This document shows, one piece after another, positions 48,960 to 59,309 of a stretch of DNA of 64,000 bases. Position 1 is the first letter of the stretch. Every line of letters begins with the position of its first letter. The translations under genes were made by a program, and so were the position numbers. The stretch covers positions 6,335,001 to 6,399,000 of the forward strand of contig JAPFBL010001617.1 of the NCBI GenBank assembly GCA_026182355.1. The letters are read 5' to 3'. Source of the DNA: Hermatobates lingyangjiaoensis (taxonomy: Eukaryota > Arthropoda > Insecta > Hemiptera > Hermatobatidae). Below the pieces are notes generated by a model. It saw only the letters and a list, made by a program, of their open reading frames with translations, was not told the origin of the DNA and searched no databases.

Positions 48960-49330
48960 TTTCTTTTTGTTTTAAAGTTTTAATCCAATCGCTGTTATAC
49001 ATGAGTTTAGTAGGCTTTTCACTGTAGTGTTAAAAGCAACAAAATGCGAGAATTGAAATAATTAGCTTTTGTGAGTACAATATTATACTTAGCTAGCAGA
49101 ACTATTTCGTTTTCTACAACCTCGGCTTTGAGAAAGTCAATAACTTTTTGACCTTTCTTTTCTCATCAGTTAAGTCATCTTCTTCAGATATTCTTCTTTT
49201 TACCCCGCTCGAAACAATAAAAATTTTTCCAGAGCGCATGATTTTACCATCATGGCTGGGCATGGCGTTGAAGGCGTCCGAATCAATAGCAAGAGTTTCT
49301 AAAGAGTATAAAGAGATATAAACTCACTAT
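48960..49330 (-). pseudogene. Possible BEL/Pao-like gag fragment
   Basis: The minus strand reads SLYSLETLAIDSDAFNAM in one frame and, after a +1 shift, VIDFLKAEVVENEIVLLAK. The SLxxLGIxxDxF...LLxFLxxEVExxE layout resembles the conserved gag region of BEL/Pao elements. Diverged repeats at 46.36-46.60 and 47.89-48.33 kb lie nearby and may belong to the same element. Low certainty. Confidence 0.3.
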
Positions 49331-50522
49331 CGTAAAGCTGCAATAAAGTTTATAGTTTATTTGATAGTAGTCTTTTGCCAGTAACGTCAACAACTCCCTC
49401 ACACAGGCTTCCACTAATAGATCTTTTCTTCCAAATCTTCGTTTTAAACTATCAGCTATTTTGTGGAAATATGGACATCATCTGAGCACTCAGATCTTAC
49501 AATTACAGTAAAAGTGCAAAATTGGCATCCACCAATTGCATTCATTTTATTATCCACCTGTCAGTAATGCAGATATTCTTACTTGAGTAATTTTTTTTTC
49601 ACTTTAAGATTTCATAATCTTTCATTCGTTTACAATTCATTCCATTGGTGAAACAAACTAAAGTTAATTAGTAGTAGTTAATAAAAAAGTATTATTTTCT
49701 AAATTCATCAGTATAACTACAATTTAATTAATAAAATTTTATTTATTAGTAAGAAAAAAATGTATTTTTAATTGATAATAAAATTAATAAATTCTAATTA
49801 AAATTCTAATAAAATTCTGATTCAATTTATGTTAAGAGCAGATACCCTGCAATACAAAAAACAGGTATTCCAGTATTTTAAACAAGAAAGACTGTCAAAT
49901 TAATTATTTGTTCGCCTGTTTATAATTGTTTATAAAAGCATTTATAATGAATTTCGCTTGGACTTTCACATCAGACTTTTAATATAAAAAGTTCAAAACT
50001 TTAATGAAAATATTTGACTAAAACTACAGCTGTTATTAATACCGGATGGGGAATCCCAACAGGTAACACAGCCTTGCTTTGTCTGTAATTTTTCCTGGAA
50101 TACTATTAATACACAATCTTACAAAAAGCCTCAGTTAATCACATTTACTCTATACTATGCTATTATTGTGAGAATCTCAAATATAAACTTTCAACCAATT
50201 CGATCAGTACATCAAAATTAAAGCTTTAACCAAAGATGGTTTAAATTTCGAATCGCAAGATGATTCAACAAACAGTGTAACCTACTGCATTCAGGAAAAT
50301 AATCAATATATACGCACACAGTCATGAAAACAAAACAATCCTATAATTACAAAACTATAAGAGAAAAGCAAAAGTGTAATTGCTGAAAAATAATTAAATA
50401 CGACGTTATTTGTCTGGATATTTAAGACAACAGTTAGAACGTTCAAACAATCCAAACATTAATCTAGAATTCATGTATTTCGTCATTACCACAGAGGTTA
50501 GTATTATTAATATTAAACATAT

Positions 50523-50677
50523 AATATACCATCTTACCTCGTACACTACTGCCGTAGCTCTCGGACCGGTTTCGGGTGTCACCCATCTTCAACAAGAACA
50601 GTTCTTGTTGAAGATGGGTGACACCCGAAACCGGTCCGAGAGCTACAGCAACAGTGTACGAGGTGAGACGGTATATT
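50523..50677. repeat. Near-perfect palindrome with hammerhead-like cores
   Basis: The arms are about 77 bp, with a single base (50,600) between them. They are GC-rich with a few mismatches near the outer ends. On the plus strand 50,608-50,636 reads TTGAAGA, a four-pair GGGT/ACCC stem, GAAAC, two-base loop, GTC. The mirrored copy is on the minus strand of the left arm. Confidence 0.85.
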
Positions 50678-50748
50678 ATTTGTTTAATAATTATTAATCT
50701 AGAATCTCAAAACAAGAAATATATTAAAGGATTATCACAAACGATTAA

Positions 50749-52400
50749 AAAATCTGGAGTGGCCTACACTCTACTTTACTATAAGTAACTTAATGTCAAA
50801 TTTCTTGAGTATATAAAACATAACGTCTCATTTAAGCATAACATAAATATATAAATGGGATATAATTATTAGCATTGCATTCGTGAGGTAGTACAGATAG
50901 TGATTGAAGGACATATCAATTTATAAGCTTATTTTTGTACATCACAAATAATTTATTATTTGCAAATAATTTCATTAGTATAACTACAGCAGTAATAACA
51001 TTTTTGAAAAACCAAAGTGAACATTTCTTGAAACGAAATATTCTCCTACAAGAGAACATGGCTATTGTTCAAATAGCCAGTGGATTTCTTACATCGTTTA
51101 CTTGACATCCTTCTACATTGAATATTAAAGTAAAATTTTCAAATTTAAAACAGTAAAATACCCTTTTTTTCTCTGAAAAACATCTTACACAGCGAAGAAA
51201 ATGTTGTTTTAAGGTGATTTGTTAATTAAAGACGTACGATAATTACATTTATTAATCTCTAAACGAAAGATTTCAATTTTGAATTATCTTTTACATTTTT
51301 GGTTTTTAACAGAATTATTATACTGGGAATTTTATGGCTTCTTAGTATATAATAAGATCATTTTCCTTCCCCTTTGTCAAATAACATATATACGATTTTT
51401 TTCTGAGTGAGTGTTATTATTTTCCTACACAATATTATTCCTCTTACATCTCATATACGTCAATAAACAATTTAAACTGTTCCTTTATAAAATCAATTTT
51501 ATCTCAGTGGATTCGCTCAAAAAATTTCTAAGTCAATGTAAACAATGTAAAAAAATATAAAAAATTCGACAAGTATAGCAGGTGATCTCTCAGTCTAGGA
51601 TAAACAAACAGTTTTTATAGCGTTATTGCTCTTTCCCGTAATTGAAACTTCATGATTTTTTTTAAGAATTGCCAATTTTTTGTTCCACTTTTGGTCAAAT
51701 TTTCATTATTTTTTAATGAGCCGTTTAGCGTCAAAAAAACATTTTCTCAAAACAGAAATCGTACTGTAACGCCCCATTAGCGAATGTAATTTTGAAAAAA
51801 ATATCTCAACTCATTCTCCACATAATGTTCTATTTATAGGCATAGTTTCATTTTGATCCGTCAAACAGTATGATTTGCATTGCTCTCAGAAGGTTTGCGA
51901 TTGAATTATAAGTCAAAATTTTTACATTTTATTAAAAAAAAAATATTTCCCGTTATTTTAAAATTCTGAATATATTTTTCGTTTGTTTCATTTGTAACCT
52001 TAAAGATAATGTCAAAATTTCAAAACTCTAGGGTTATCAGTTTAGGAGAAATAAATGTTTCCTAAAAAACGGTTTTTGGCAAGAAAAGTCACTTTCCCAT
52101 CATGCATAATTCTTCCCAAACAATAGGGATCTTCATCTTTATAGGGCCCATTTTTGTGTAAAATATCAACTTGATACATCAAAGATTCTGGACCGTAGCG
52201 TGGTAACAAGCAATGCTAACAAACTCACCCACCCACCCACCCACCCACTCACCCACACACACACACACACACCCACACACACACAGACATCATCGTAAAA
52301 ACTTCATAAAACGACTTCTGGGACCTCAAAACATGTAATTCCGTCAAAATCTCGAGATCGAATTTTTTCACGATCACTATACTTTACTTATAGTAAAGTA
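50749..52400 (+). mobile_element. HINE-like element, longest two-ended copy
   Basis: About 1.65 kb. The 5' end is AATCTGGAGTGGCCTACACT. ACTTTACTATAAGTAA at 50,773-50,788 is the exact reverse complement of TTACTTATAGTAAAGT at 52,384-52,399, where it forms part of the terminal hairpin. A CCCA/CA microsatellite lies at about 52,228-52,286. No coding capacity. Asymmetric terminal inverted repeats, a 3' hairpin and an internal short tandem repeat are known features of Helentron-associated nonautonomous elements. Confidence 0.75.
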
Positions 52401-53085
52401 AAAAAAACTTAAACTAGATGTATCTGTTCTCATTAACTGCTAAGTTAAAAGAAATAGTACCGAAAGAATTACACACTAACCCCATTTGTACTGTTAAATG
52501 TAAGGACAATTAAGGACAAAAATCATATGGAGAAACAATCCGTTTTCGGAAAGAATGAATGCATCAACATAGTTATTTAATAAAGACAAATAGAAGCAAT
52601 TCAGCTGCTCCTGCATTTCATATATTAAATAAACCCCACGCTTTTGATTTTGAGAATGAATGCAATTGTTATAGATAAAGAACAGAATGTAAACAGAATA
52701 AAAATGCTTACTATTAAAAAGGGTCAAACCTTCATTAATTGTAGAAGTGACATATTCAATTGTAATACTATATATTTAGGCTATTATCTTGATTTTTCTA
52801 AGAGGTTTATATTAAACAATAGTTATTTTTTGTAACGTTATTTGACATTTATATTTATTATACTTATAATGTAAAATCAATGCTCGTATATTTTCAAATA
52901 GTCTTACTTCTGTAAGTTTTAATACTTATTTACTATTTACCTATTCCTATTTAATGCAATGTTTCATATTACAACATTTCATGTATTTAGTAAAATATAA
53001 TAATAATTTAAGATAATTATAAGAATAACCAGATTTTACAAGTAACGCACAAATATAATAAAAATAAAATCAAATTCAGAATAAA

Positions 53086-53270
53086 AAATCTGGAGTGGCC
53101 TACACTTAACTTTACTATAAGTTAATATATCAAATTTCTTCATGTTCAATTCAGGTATAATATAAATGGCTAAATGGGAGATGTTTATTAGTCTTTCATT
53201 CCTGGAAGTAATACAGATAGTGACTGATCCACTTATCAATATATATGCTTATTGTTGTATATTGTAATCT
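53086..53270 (+). mobile_element. HINE-like element, 5' end only
   Basis: Begins AAAAAATCTGGAGTGGCCTA followed by CACTTAACTTTACTATAAG. It stops before 53,280, upstream of the gypsy remnant. Confidence 0.6.
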
Positions 53271-53399
53271 GTTCACTCATGCAGCTAAAATCAAGATTCC
53301 AGCTCCAAAATAATTAATATTAACAAAACATAAATAGACAATAAGAGTTAAAAAGACCATTATTAAACAGCTATAGTGATGTAGAGACGGGTACACTGC

Positions 53400-54340
53400 A
53401 GCAATAGAAATGTTTAGACTCTGTCAGAGTCGTACAGAACCCCGACTTGATTTTTACAATGGAATTCAAATGGTTCTTAACCTTCAATTGTCGTACTGGA
53501 AATTATGTAAAAAGTTAATAGGCCACAGTGATTTGTGCCTTTTAGTTTTCCTAAAAGGTTTAAGGGAACCTATTACATATTTACCTAATGGAAACAAAGA
53601 ACGCTGAAGCTTTGAACGTCGCAGCAAACCTGCTCACCAACGACCTTCTATTTTACAATCAAAATAATGAACACAACGAAAACATAAGTAAGAAAAACAC
53701 TGACTTCCACATCAGAAACAATTTACTACAGAGAAAAAAATTAATAAGTAATATAAAAAGACAACTTATACTATACCAAGAACTTCGAGATAAAATGTAG
53801 GAAATAGAAAACAACAATGCCCATATCTACCCAATATACATCGAAAGGTAACAAATTTAAAAAAACCGGGTTTACACATTTAATGACACAATGGAGATTA
53901 AAAAGACATAAACTTTGAAACCACGGATTAAAACATACATAACCAAGAAAGAGAAGAGTCATTTTTTAGGAAATAAACGCTTCGGAATAATGTCCCAAAT
54001 AATGAACTTGAACAATGATTATAGTATACCGCTTACTGTATACTGCTAGGAACAGATTTAAAATATTAATTGATACAGGTTGTTAAAGTAATTTCTGACT
54101 AATAATGGTGCCATTAAATACTTTTCTGATTTAATAAATGTGAGTGCGATCACCTCTCCCCTTGGAAGTTCAACATAGAATTATGGTATTTCAAAACAAA
54201 AAATTTATCATTGAACTTCATTTATTTCATTTTCACACATTCTTTGATGGACTAATAGTATTGAATTTCTAATCTAAAGCTATTAGAAGAAAAAATAGAT
54301 TTAATAAACAATAAAATGATAACAACAAAAAAATCCATAC
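53400..54340 (+). pseudogene. Ty3/gypsy gag and protease remnant
   Basis: Two adjacent open stretches (53,410-53,607 and 53,588-53,800, overlapping in different frames) have a gag-like composition: a helical segment ending LKGLREPITYLPNGNKER, then a polar Asn/Lys-rich segment. Near 54,040 a short stretch reads FKILIDTGC, the catalytic DTG box of a retroelement aspartic protease, followed in broken frames by FFDGLIVLNF near 54,245, which matches the FDGLLGxDFL protease C-terminus. No LTR, primer-binding site or env-like ORF was recognised. Confidence 0.6.
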
Positions 54341-54879
54341 AATGTTTAAAGACCAAACGGAAAGAAAAGAAAACAGTGGAAACACAGTACTCCCCCCCCA
54401 AAGAGAACAAGTAATTAATTTAAAAAACAAAAATGGTCATAGGCCTGAAATAAAAAATAACTCGATGGAAATAACTGAAGCTATTGTAAACATTAAAAAT
54501 TGAAAAACTAAAAGGTTGACAAAAATTAAAGTTGATAAGTAAATAAATTCATTTGAAAAAACTATTATTTGGATTTTATTTAATTCGAACAGATTATAAG
54601 AATCAGAAAGAAAAATTAGTCATTTATAAACTAGTTAAACATATGCTCATATATTTCACACAAAACATTCACAAATAAAATAAAACATAAACTAAGAACA
54701 ACAGATAAAATTCCAGCTTATACTAAATCATGTAGGTATGGTGAAAAACATAAGAAATAAATACAATATTAAATTAAGGAAACGCTAAGGCAACATACTA
54801 TTAGACATCTACATTCTCCTTGAAGTCCACCACTGTATTGTTGATGAAAGGAGATTCATCAGCAAAACAGAAATAAAGG

Positions 54880-55740
54880 GAAGTTTTAGATTACAGAAAA
54901 TTAAATAAGAAAACAGTGGATGATAGTTACCCTATTCCAAATATTATTGATCATTTAGATAAATTAGGGAAATGTCAATACTTTTCGGAATACTTGTTAT
55001 AATTACGATTTGTTTGAATATCTTTGGGTTCTAACGCAGCGCAATCAGTTATTATGTGGTATTTACTCACTGTAGGGTAAAGAGCTAATGAAATGGTCTC
55101 CACATATAAACATTTAATGGTATAAACAACGTGTTTCGAACACGTAGTGTTCTTCCTCAGGCATTAACTTAAAAATATAATGTCATCAGAGAGTTATCTA
55201 TAGTACAAAGTAAATGTAGTACAAAATAAAAATAAAATAAAATAAGGAAGAGAGTACGAACCTAAGGGTGAGTGTCTGTGATCAACTGACTGGGAATAGG
55301 ATGGAAGTGGGTGAGGGTATGGAGTATACACCTGTTTCATATTAGAAGGCAGGTACATTTCATTATTTTTTTTCCTAAAGGTTAGACTGAGCCTTTACAA
55401 TTGCTCTAAGACTAAGTGTAGGAAACATTTTGAAAATATAACACAGAGAACTATAATGAAATACAAACAAATAAAGGAATAAAAGGAGTTTTATTAAAAA
55501 TAAAAATAAAAGGAGTCACATTAAAAGGAGTTTTCTTTGCAATTTATCTGGATGATATAATAGTATAGAGTAGCAGTCTGTTGAAACATATGCTTAGAAA
55601 TGCTAGGGCAAGTTTTTGACAGATAAATTATGTCATGCTTTAAAATTCAGTTGAATAAAACTGAATTTTTGAGAAGTGAAGTTGCTTATCTTGGTCATGT
55701 AGTAACCTCAGATCCAAAACTTAAAAAGTTAAGCTACAGA
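54880..55740 (+). pseudogene. Ty3/gypsy reverse transcriptase fragments, interrupted
   Basis: The first block at about 54,890-54,975 carries the VLDYRKLN-type box (read as LDYRKLNKKTVDD) followed by YPIPNIIDHLDKLGK, the first catalytic block of gypsy reverse transcriptase. About 550 bp of unrelated sequence follows, including a hammerhead-like motif at 55.13 kb. The second block (55,530-55,720) has FAIYLDDIIV with the YLDD active site and EVAYLGHVV in broken frames. The segment between blocks is lost. Confidence 0.75.
55121..55170 (-). ncRNA. Hammerhead-ribozyme-like motif
   Basis: On the minus strand: CTGAGGA (55,154-55,160), one unpaired base, six-pair stem II GAACAC-TAC-GTGTTC, GAAA (55,134-55,137), two-pair stem III with loop AC, then GTT as cleavage triplet (55,128-55,130). 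It shares TCTCCAC and the general layout with the 42.26 kb motif but differs in sequence. It lies inside the interrupted gypsy remnant. Confidence 0.6.
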
Positions 55741-55914
55741 AGACAACCACTCCATAAAACACAAAAAGGAATATTGAAAATTGATTAAATATGGTACCTA
55801 GCATCATTAAGCCTTAGTGCAGTCCTTAGTGAAATCAAAGATGGAGCAGCTTCACAAATTTCTGCATGCAAGTAAAACATTGAACAATTCGGAAACTAAT
55901 CTAGGCACTAAGAG

Positions 55915-56420
55915 CTACAATGGGGAGCCAGAATAAAAATGCGGACACGCTATCTAGAATAGAATTAAATGTAACAGAGAAAGATGGCAATCCTTCATTT
56001 GGTAACAAAATCCGGAACTACATAATGGATCTATTGTAGCACCCAAGGAAATCCCAAATGACATAAATTCAGTATATGGTCACACAATGCATTCGAACAC
56101 TGAAGAAAATACCCTTATAAATAGTGTAATATAAAAGAAGAACCATACACCTATAAAAGATGAACCTGTCAGCTACGGTGAAAAACAGATAATTTCTCCT
56201 TTTCAAATTAATTCTGCAGGTGTAAAAATCATAAAAGTATTTGAAGATAAACAAAGAACACTAGAACAATTATCAAAGAAAAATTTAGAATAAGATATAA
56301 TTCGCCTTATAAAAACTTATATAGTGCCAATACAAAACATTGTTTACACTTTGAAAACGATGCACAAATATGAAAAGTTTTACACAATAATTAAAAATTA
56401 TTTTAAACACTCTGAAATAA
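55915..56420 (+). pseudogene. Ty3/gypsy RNase H to integrase linker remnant
   Basis: The sequence begins NKNADTLSRIELN, matching the NVVADALSRI motif at the end of gypsy RNase H. It continues HSNTEENTLINSVI at about 56,090-56,130 and, after a stop, an open segment with SYGEKQIISPFQINSAGVK and a KTYIVPIQN piece at 56,160-56,330. This order fits the linker before the integrase zinc domain in gypsy elements. The integrase core is absent. Confidence 0.6.
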
Positions 56421-56695
56421 ACGTCATAATTATAACTTGATATTCTAAGTCATAACCATATCATTTAAGTAAAACAAATCACAGATGTATAGAAGAAACA
56501 GTAATCACATGAAAAGAAAATATGATTGGCCAAATTTAAAGCAAGCAGCTCATTTCCAAAATATTTTCATTTTTATAAATTACAAAAATCCATCAATACA
56601 TTGAAGTCATAAAAGACATCAAATACTTCAACACCACATAAAAATATATTTTTTTGTTTTACTTTGTTCATCAATAAATATATACATACATATAT

Positions 56696-56760
56696 AAAAT
56701 AAAAGTTTATCAGGACTCGGCCAGTTCAAAACTGACCGAGTCTTGATAAACTTTTATTTT
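56696..56760. repeat. Hairpin palindrome from a Penelope-like tail
   Basis: AAAATAAAAGTTTATCAGGA... and its reverse complement meet around a short CAA-type centre, with arms of about 31 bp and two mismatches. The right arm (ACTGACCGAGTCTTGATAAA) also occurs at 59,243-59,262, just after the GAAACGTTGGC motif. Confidence 0.75.
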
Positions 56761-56784
56761 GTTTCTACTTTGTCCGCAAAATTT

Positions 56785-57579
56785 TCTCACAATTAAACTC
56801 AGTAACCATAAGACATAGCGAGCTGAAACTTTGAAAGTAGATTTGTGCATGTCTACCTCAAAATCGAAGGTTTGAGCTCACCCCTACAAATAAGCAGGCA
56901 GGAAATATCAATAAACAAGTTCCTCCACAATATCAAGCTGCGAAAAGAACTTACAAGTCAGTAAACAGGGTGATTAGTGATGAGCAAGCAGTTCATTATC
57001 CAATAGAATTTCTGACTCCGTGATTGCTCCTGGACTGCCTGCTCATGACTTAAAACTTAAAGTAGGGCACCAATCATGCTGTTACGAAACATGAGTGCCC
57101 CAAAAATGTGCAACGGGATACGACTCCGAATTTGTGCTTTGCATAGATGTTGAATACATCATAGAGGCTGATATCATGTCTGGGTGTGGTATTGGGGAGT
57201 CAGTGTTTATACCACGCATACCATTGATACTTACCAACTGTCCCTTTCAATTCAAACGGTTACGATTTCCCGTCAGAGTCTGTTTCGCAATGATGGTAAA
57301 TAAGTTGTAAGGCCTAACTCTGTCTACGGAAGGAATTGAAGTGAGTGAGACCAAGTGTTCCTCGTATGGTCAACTCTATGTTGCTTGCTCAAGAATCAGA
57401 GGTTCCAACTCTCTGTTCTTCCATGTACCTGAAGTACAGACAGCTAATGCGGTGTATACAAAGGCACTTACTTAACACTGTGCTAATAAACATACTTTTT
57501 CCTATTCTATATTTTTTCTAATAGTATTTTGAAATACCACGTATCATTTGTGAATTTTTGTAAAATATCCGTCTCCTAG
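56785..57579 (+). mobile_element. Helitron copy with internal and 3' hairpin deletions
   Basis: Close relative of the 5.8 kb copy. Relative to it, about 230 bp are missing after 56,872, where the GAAGGTTT sequence joins directly to GAGCTCACCCC. It preserves ISDEQAVHYPIEF, LPAHDLKLKVG, FIPRIPLILTNCPFQFKRL and FPVRVCFAMMVNK stretches in broken frames. The 3' end has lost the hairpin seen at 6,854-6,868 but keeps CTAG at 57,576-57,579. Confidence 0.75.
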
Positions 57580-57599
57580 ATTTATAATAAAATTATAAA

Positions 57600-58720
57600 A
57601 GCTAGAATAGAGAAGGGAAAAAATGACCCTGAAAATATAACAAATACAATGCTAAGAATAAAACTTACTTAAAAATAATAATAATTAGAAATGAAATTAT
57701 TATGTGGTTACATTGAAACCAGGGGCATTTGTAGCTTCCAACAACCAAATAAGAGCTTCTTCAGAAGTTCTTAAAGTGGTCCGAGTGTCGTCAGTGGGGA
57801 GTGAATATTTGGACCCTAAAGTACTCATTGAATGGAATACCATCCGAATTACCGTGAAAAGCAACAGACAACTTACTGCGTTGACAAACAGATGGTCTGC
57901 TGCCATTTAAACAGAGGCTAGGTAACGTACACGTCAGGCTCACGCAGAATGAGTCACATCTAGTTCAGTCCAAATGATAAACGCAGTTCTTAGATGTGGA
58001 GGAACTGACGAAAGTCAGAGGGTAATTAAGGTTGGTAGCAGGTGAGGTAAAATGACGGCTAGGATTGATGACAGGACAAGTAAGGCAATTACGCATTCCA
58101 CACAGTTTAGCTCCAAAAGTAGCTGATAGTAAACAATGTTTGAACGAACGTTTTGTGGGAAAAAATATTTCCCAGATTAGTAAGATATCTGAATGATATA
58201 CGGAGAGAGTTTATGAATATACTGGACGTAAATAGAAAGTAAGAAATGATCGGAAAGAGTGCTTTCAGAACAGTGCATAATTTATGGATTTTAGGGAAGT
58301 AGTGGTAAGAAAATGGGAGTTACTGTCAGATTCCCGAACTGTTCCAGGAATATGGTTGATTTCAGCGGGGATGACACGTTTGTTAATAAGTTGTTGACCA
58401 CATTCAACAAATTAAAGTTGAAGTCGGCTGATTTTAGATTTTCTTGGCCCGAAACTTAGTACAAATTCTATTGATACATAATAAAAGAGAACGTATAAGA
58501 GAAAGATTACATTAGTTGAGGTGAGTGACAATTACTGACATGGAACTGATAGCTCGGGGTTTTCGGTTCCTGTGTGTCGCGAAGATGGAAGTTGTCAGAC
58601 AGTCATTATCAAGGAGGTCACGAAAACTGAACGACTGATTTAAAATGTTTTGAGTACATGAAACAGAGAAAGAAAACGCGTTGACAAAATCAATAAAAAA
58701 AGATAATTCATATTCACCAT
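57600..58720. other. Unassigned less AT-rich stretch
   Basis: Contains overlapping ORFs on both strands at 57,700-57,910 and moderately balanced base composition to about 58,650. I recognise no family and no splice pattern. Confidence 0.3.
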
Positions 58721-58784
58721 GGAACTATACAAAACAGATATCATCAATATACCGGGCGTAGAGATATATATGCATACAAGTATA

Positions 58785-59043
58785 TGAGCCGCTTATTTTG
58801 AAAGTGGCCTAATTCCATTTATGTTAAAATCGAGATATTTAAGGGTTTGCGTTTTACAAAATTTAAAAATATTGTCATTTTATTTATCAACTAATTTTTG
58901 TTATAAAAATTCTTAGTAATTTTAAATAAATTTTGTACAATTTGCTGCAAAAGGTAAAGATAACGTAAAAATGTAATTATTTAAATAGCTAGCTAAAATT
59001 TTTTGGAAAATGGAATTAGGCCACTTTCAAAATAAACGGCTCA
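58785..59043. mobile_element. 259-bp MITE with long inverted repeats
   Basis: The terminal inverted repeats are about 35 bp (TGAGCCGCTTATTTTGAAAG... and its complement TTTCAAAATAAACGGCTCA at the right), differing at one base. TA flanks both sides (58,783-58,784 and 59,044-59,045). Superfamily not assigned beyond a TA target. Confidence 0.8.
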
Positions 59044-59272
59044 TACGAGTATAACACTCTGAAACGTATATATGTACATTCAAACTACAATTGTTGTTGA
59101 AATCCACAGATTTTTCTTTGTAAAATCATTTGTAATGTAATACTTAGTTTTTCTGTTTCAAAATTAATACTTCTGCCTACGAAAAAGGTTTTAAATAAAA
59201 ACCGAAACGTTGGCAATGAGAGTTTAATTTGAACCTGAAGAACTGACCGAGTCCCGATAAACTTTAGTTTTG

Positions 59273-59305
<33 letters not shown>

Positions 59306-59309
59306 AAGA

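Noticed and set aside
57700..57910. Overlapping ORFs on both strands
   Set aside because: They are mirror ORFs of one stretch; neither shows a known motif or splice signals.
59189..59219. Additional hammerhead core before GAAACGTTGGC
   Set aside because: A long stem II and GAAACGTTGGC are present, but the first core block reads CTGCCTACGA rather than CTGANGA, so I only treat it as a possible Penelope-like terminus.
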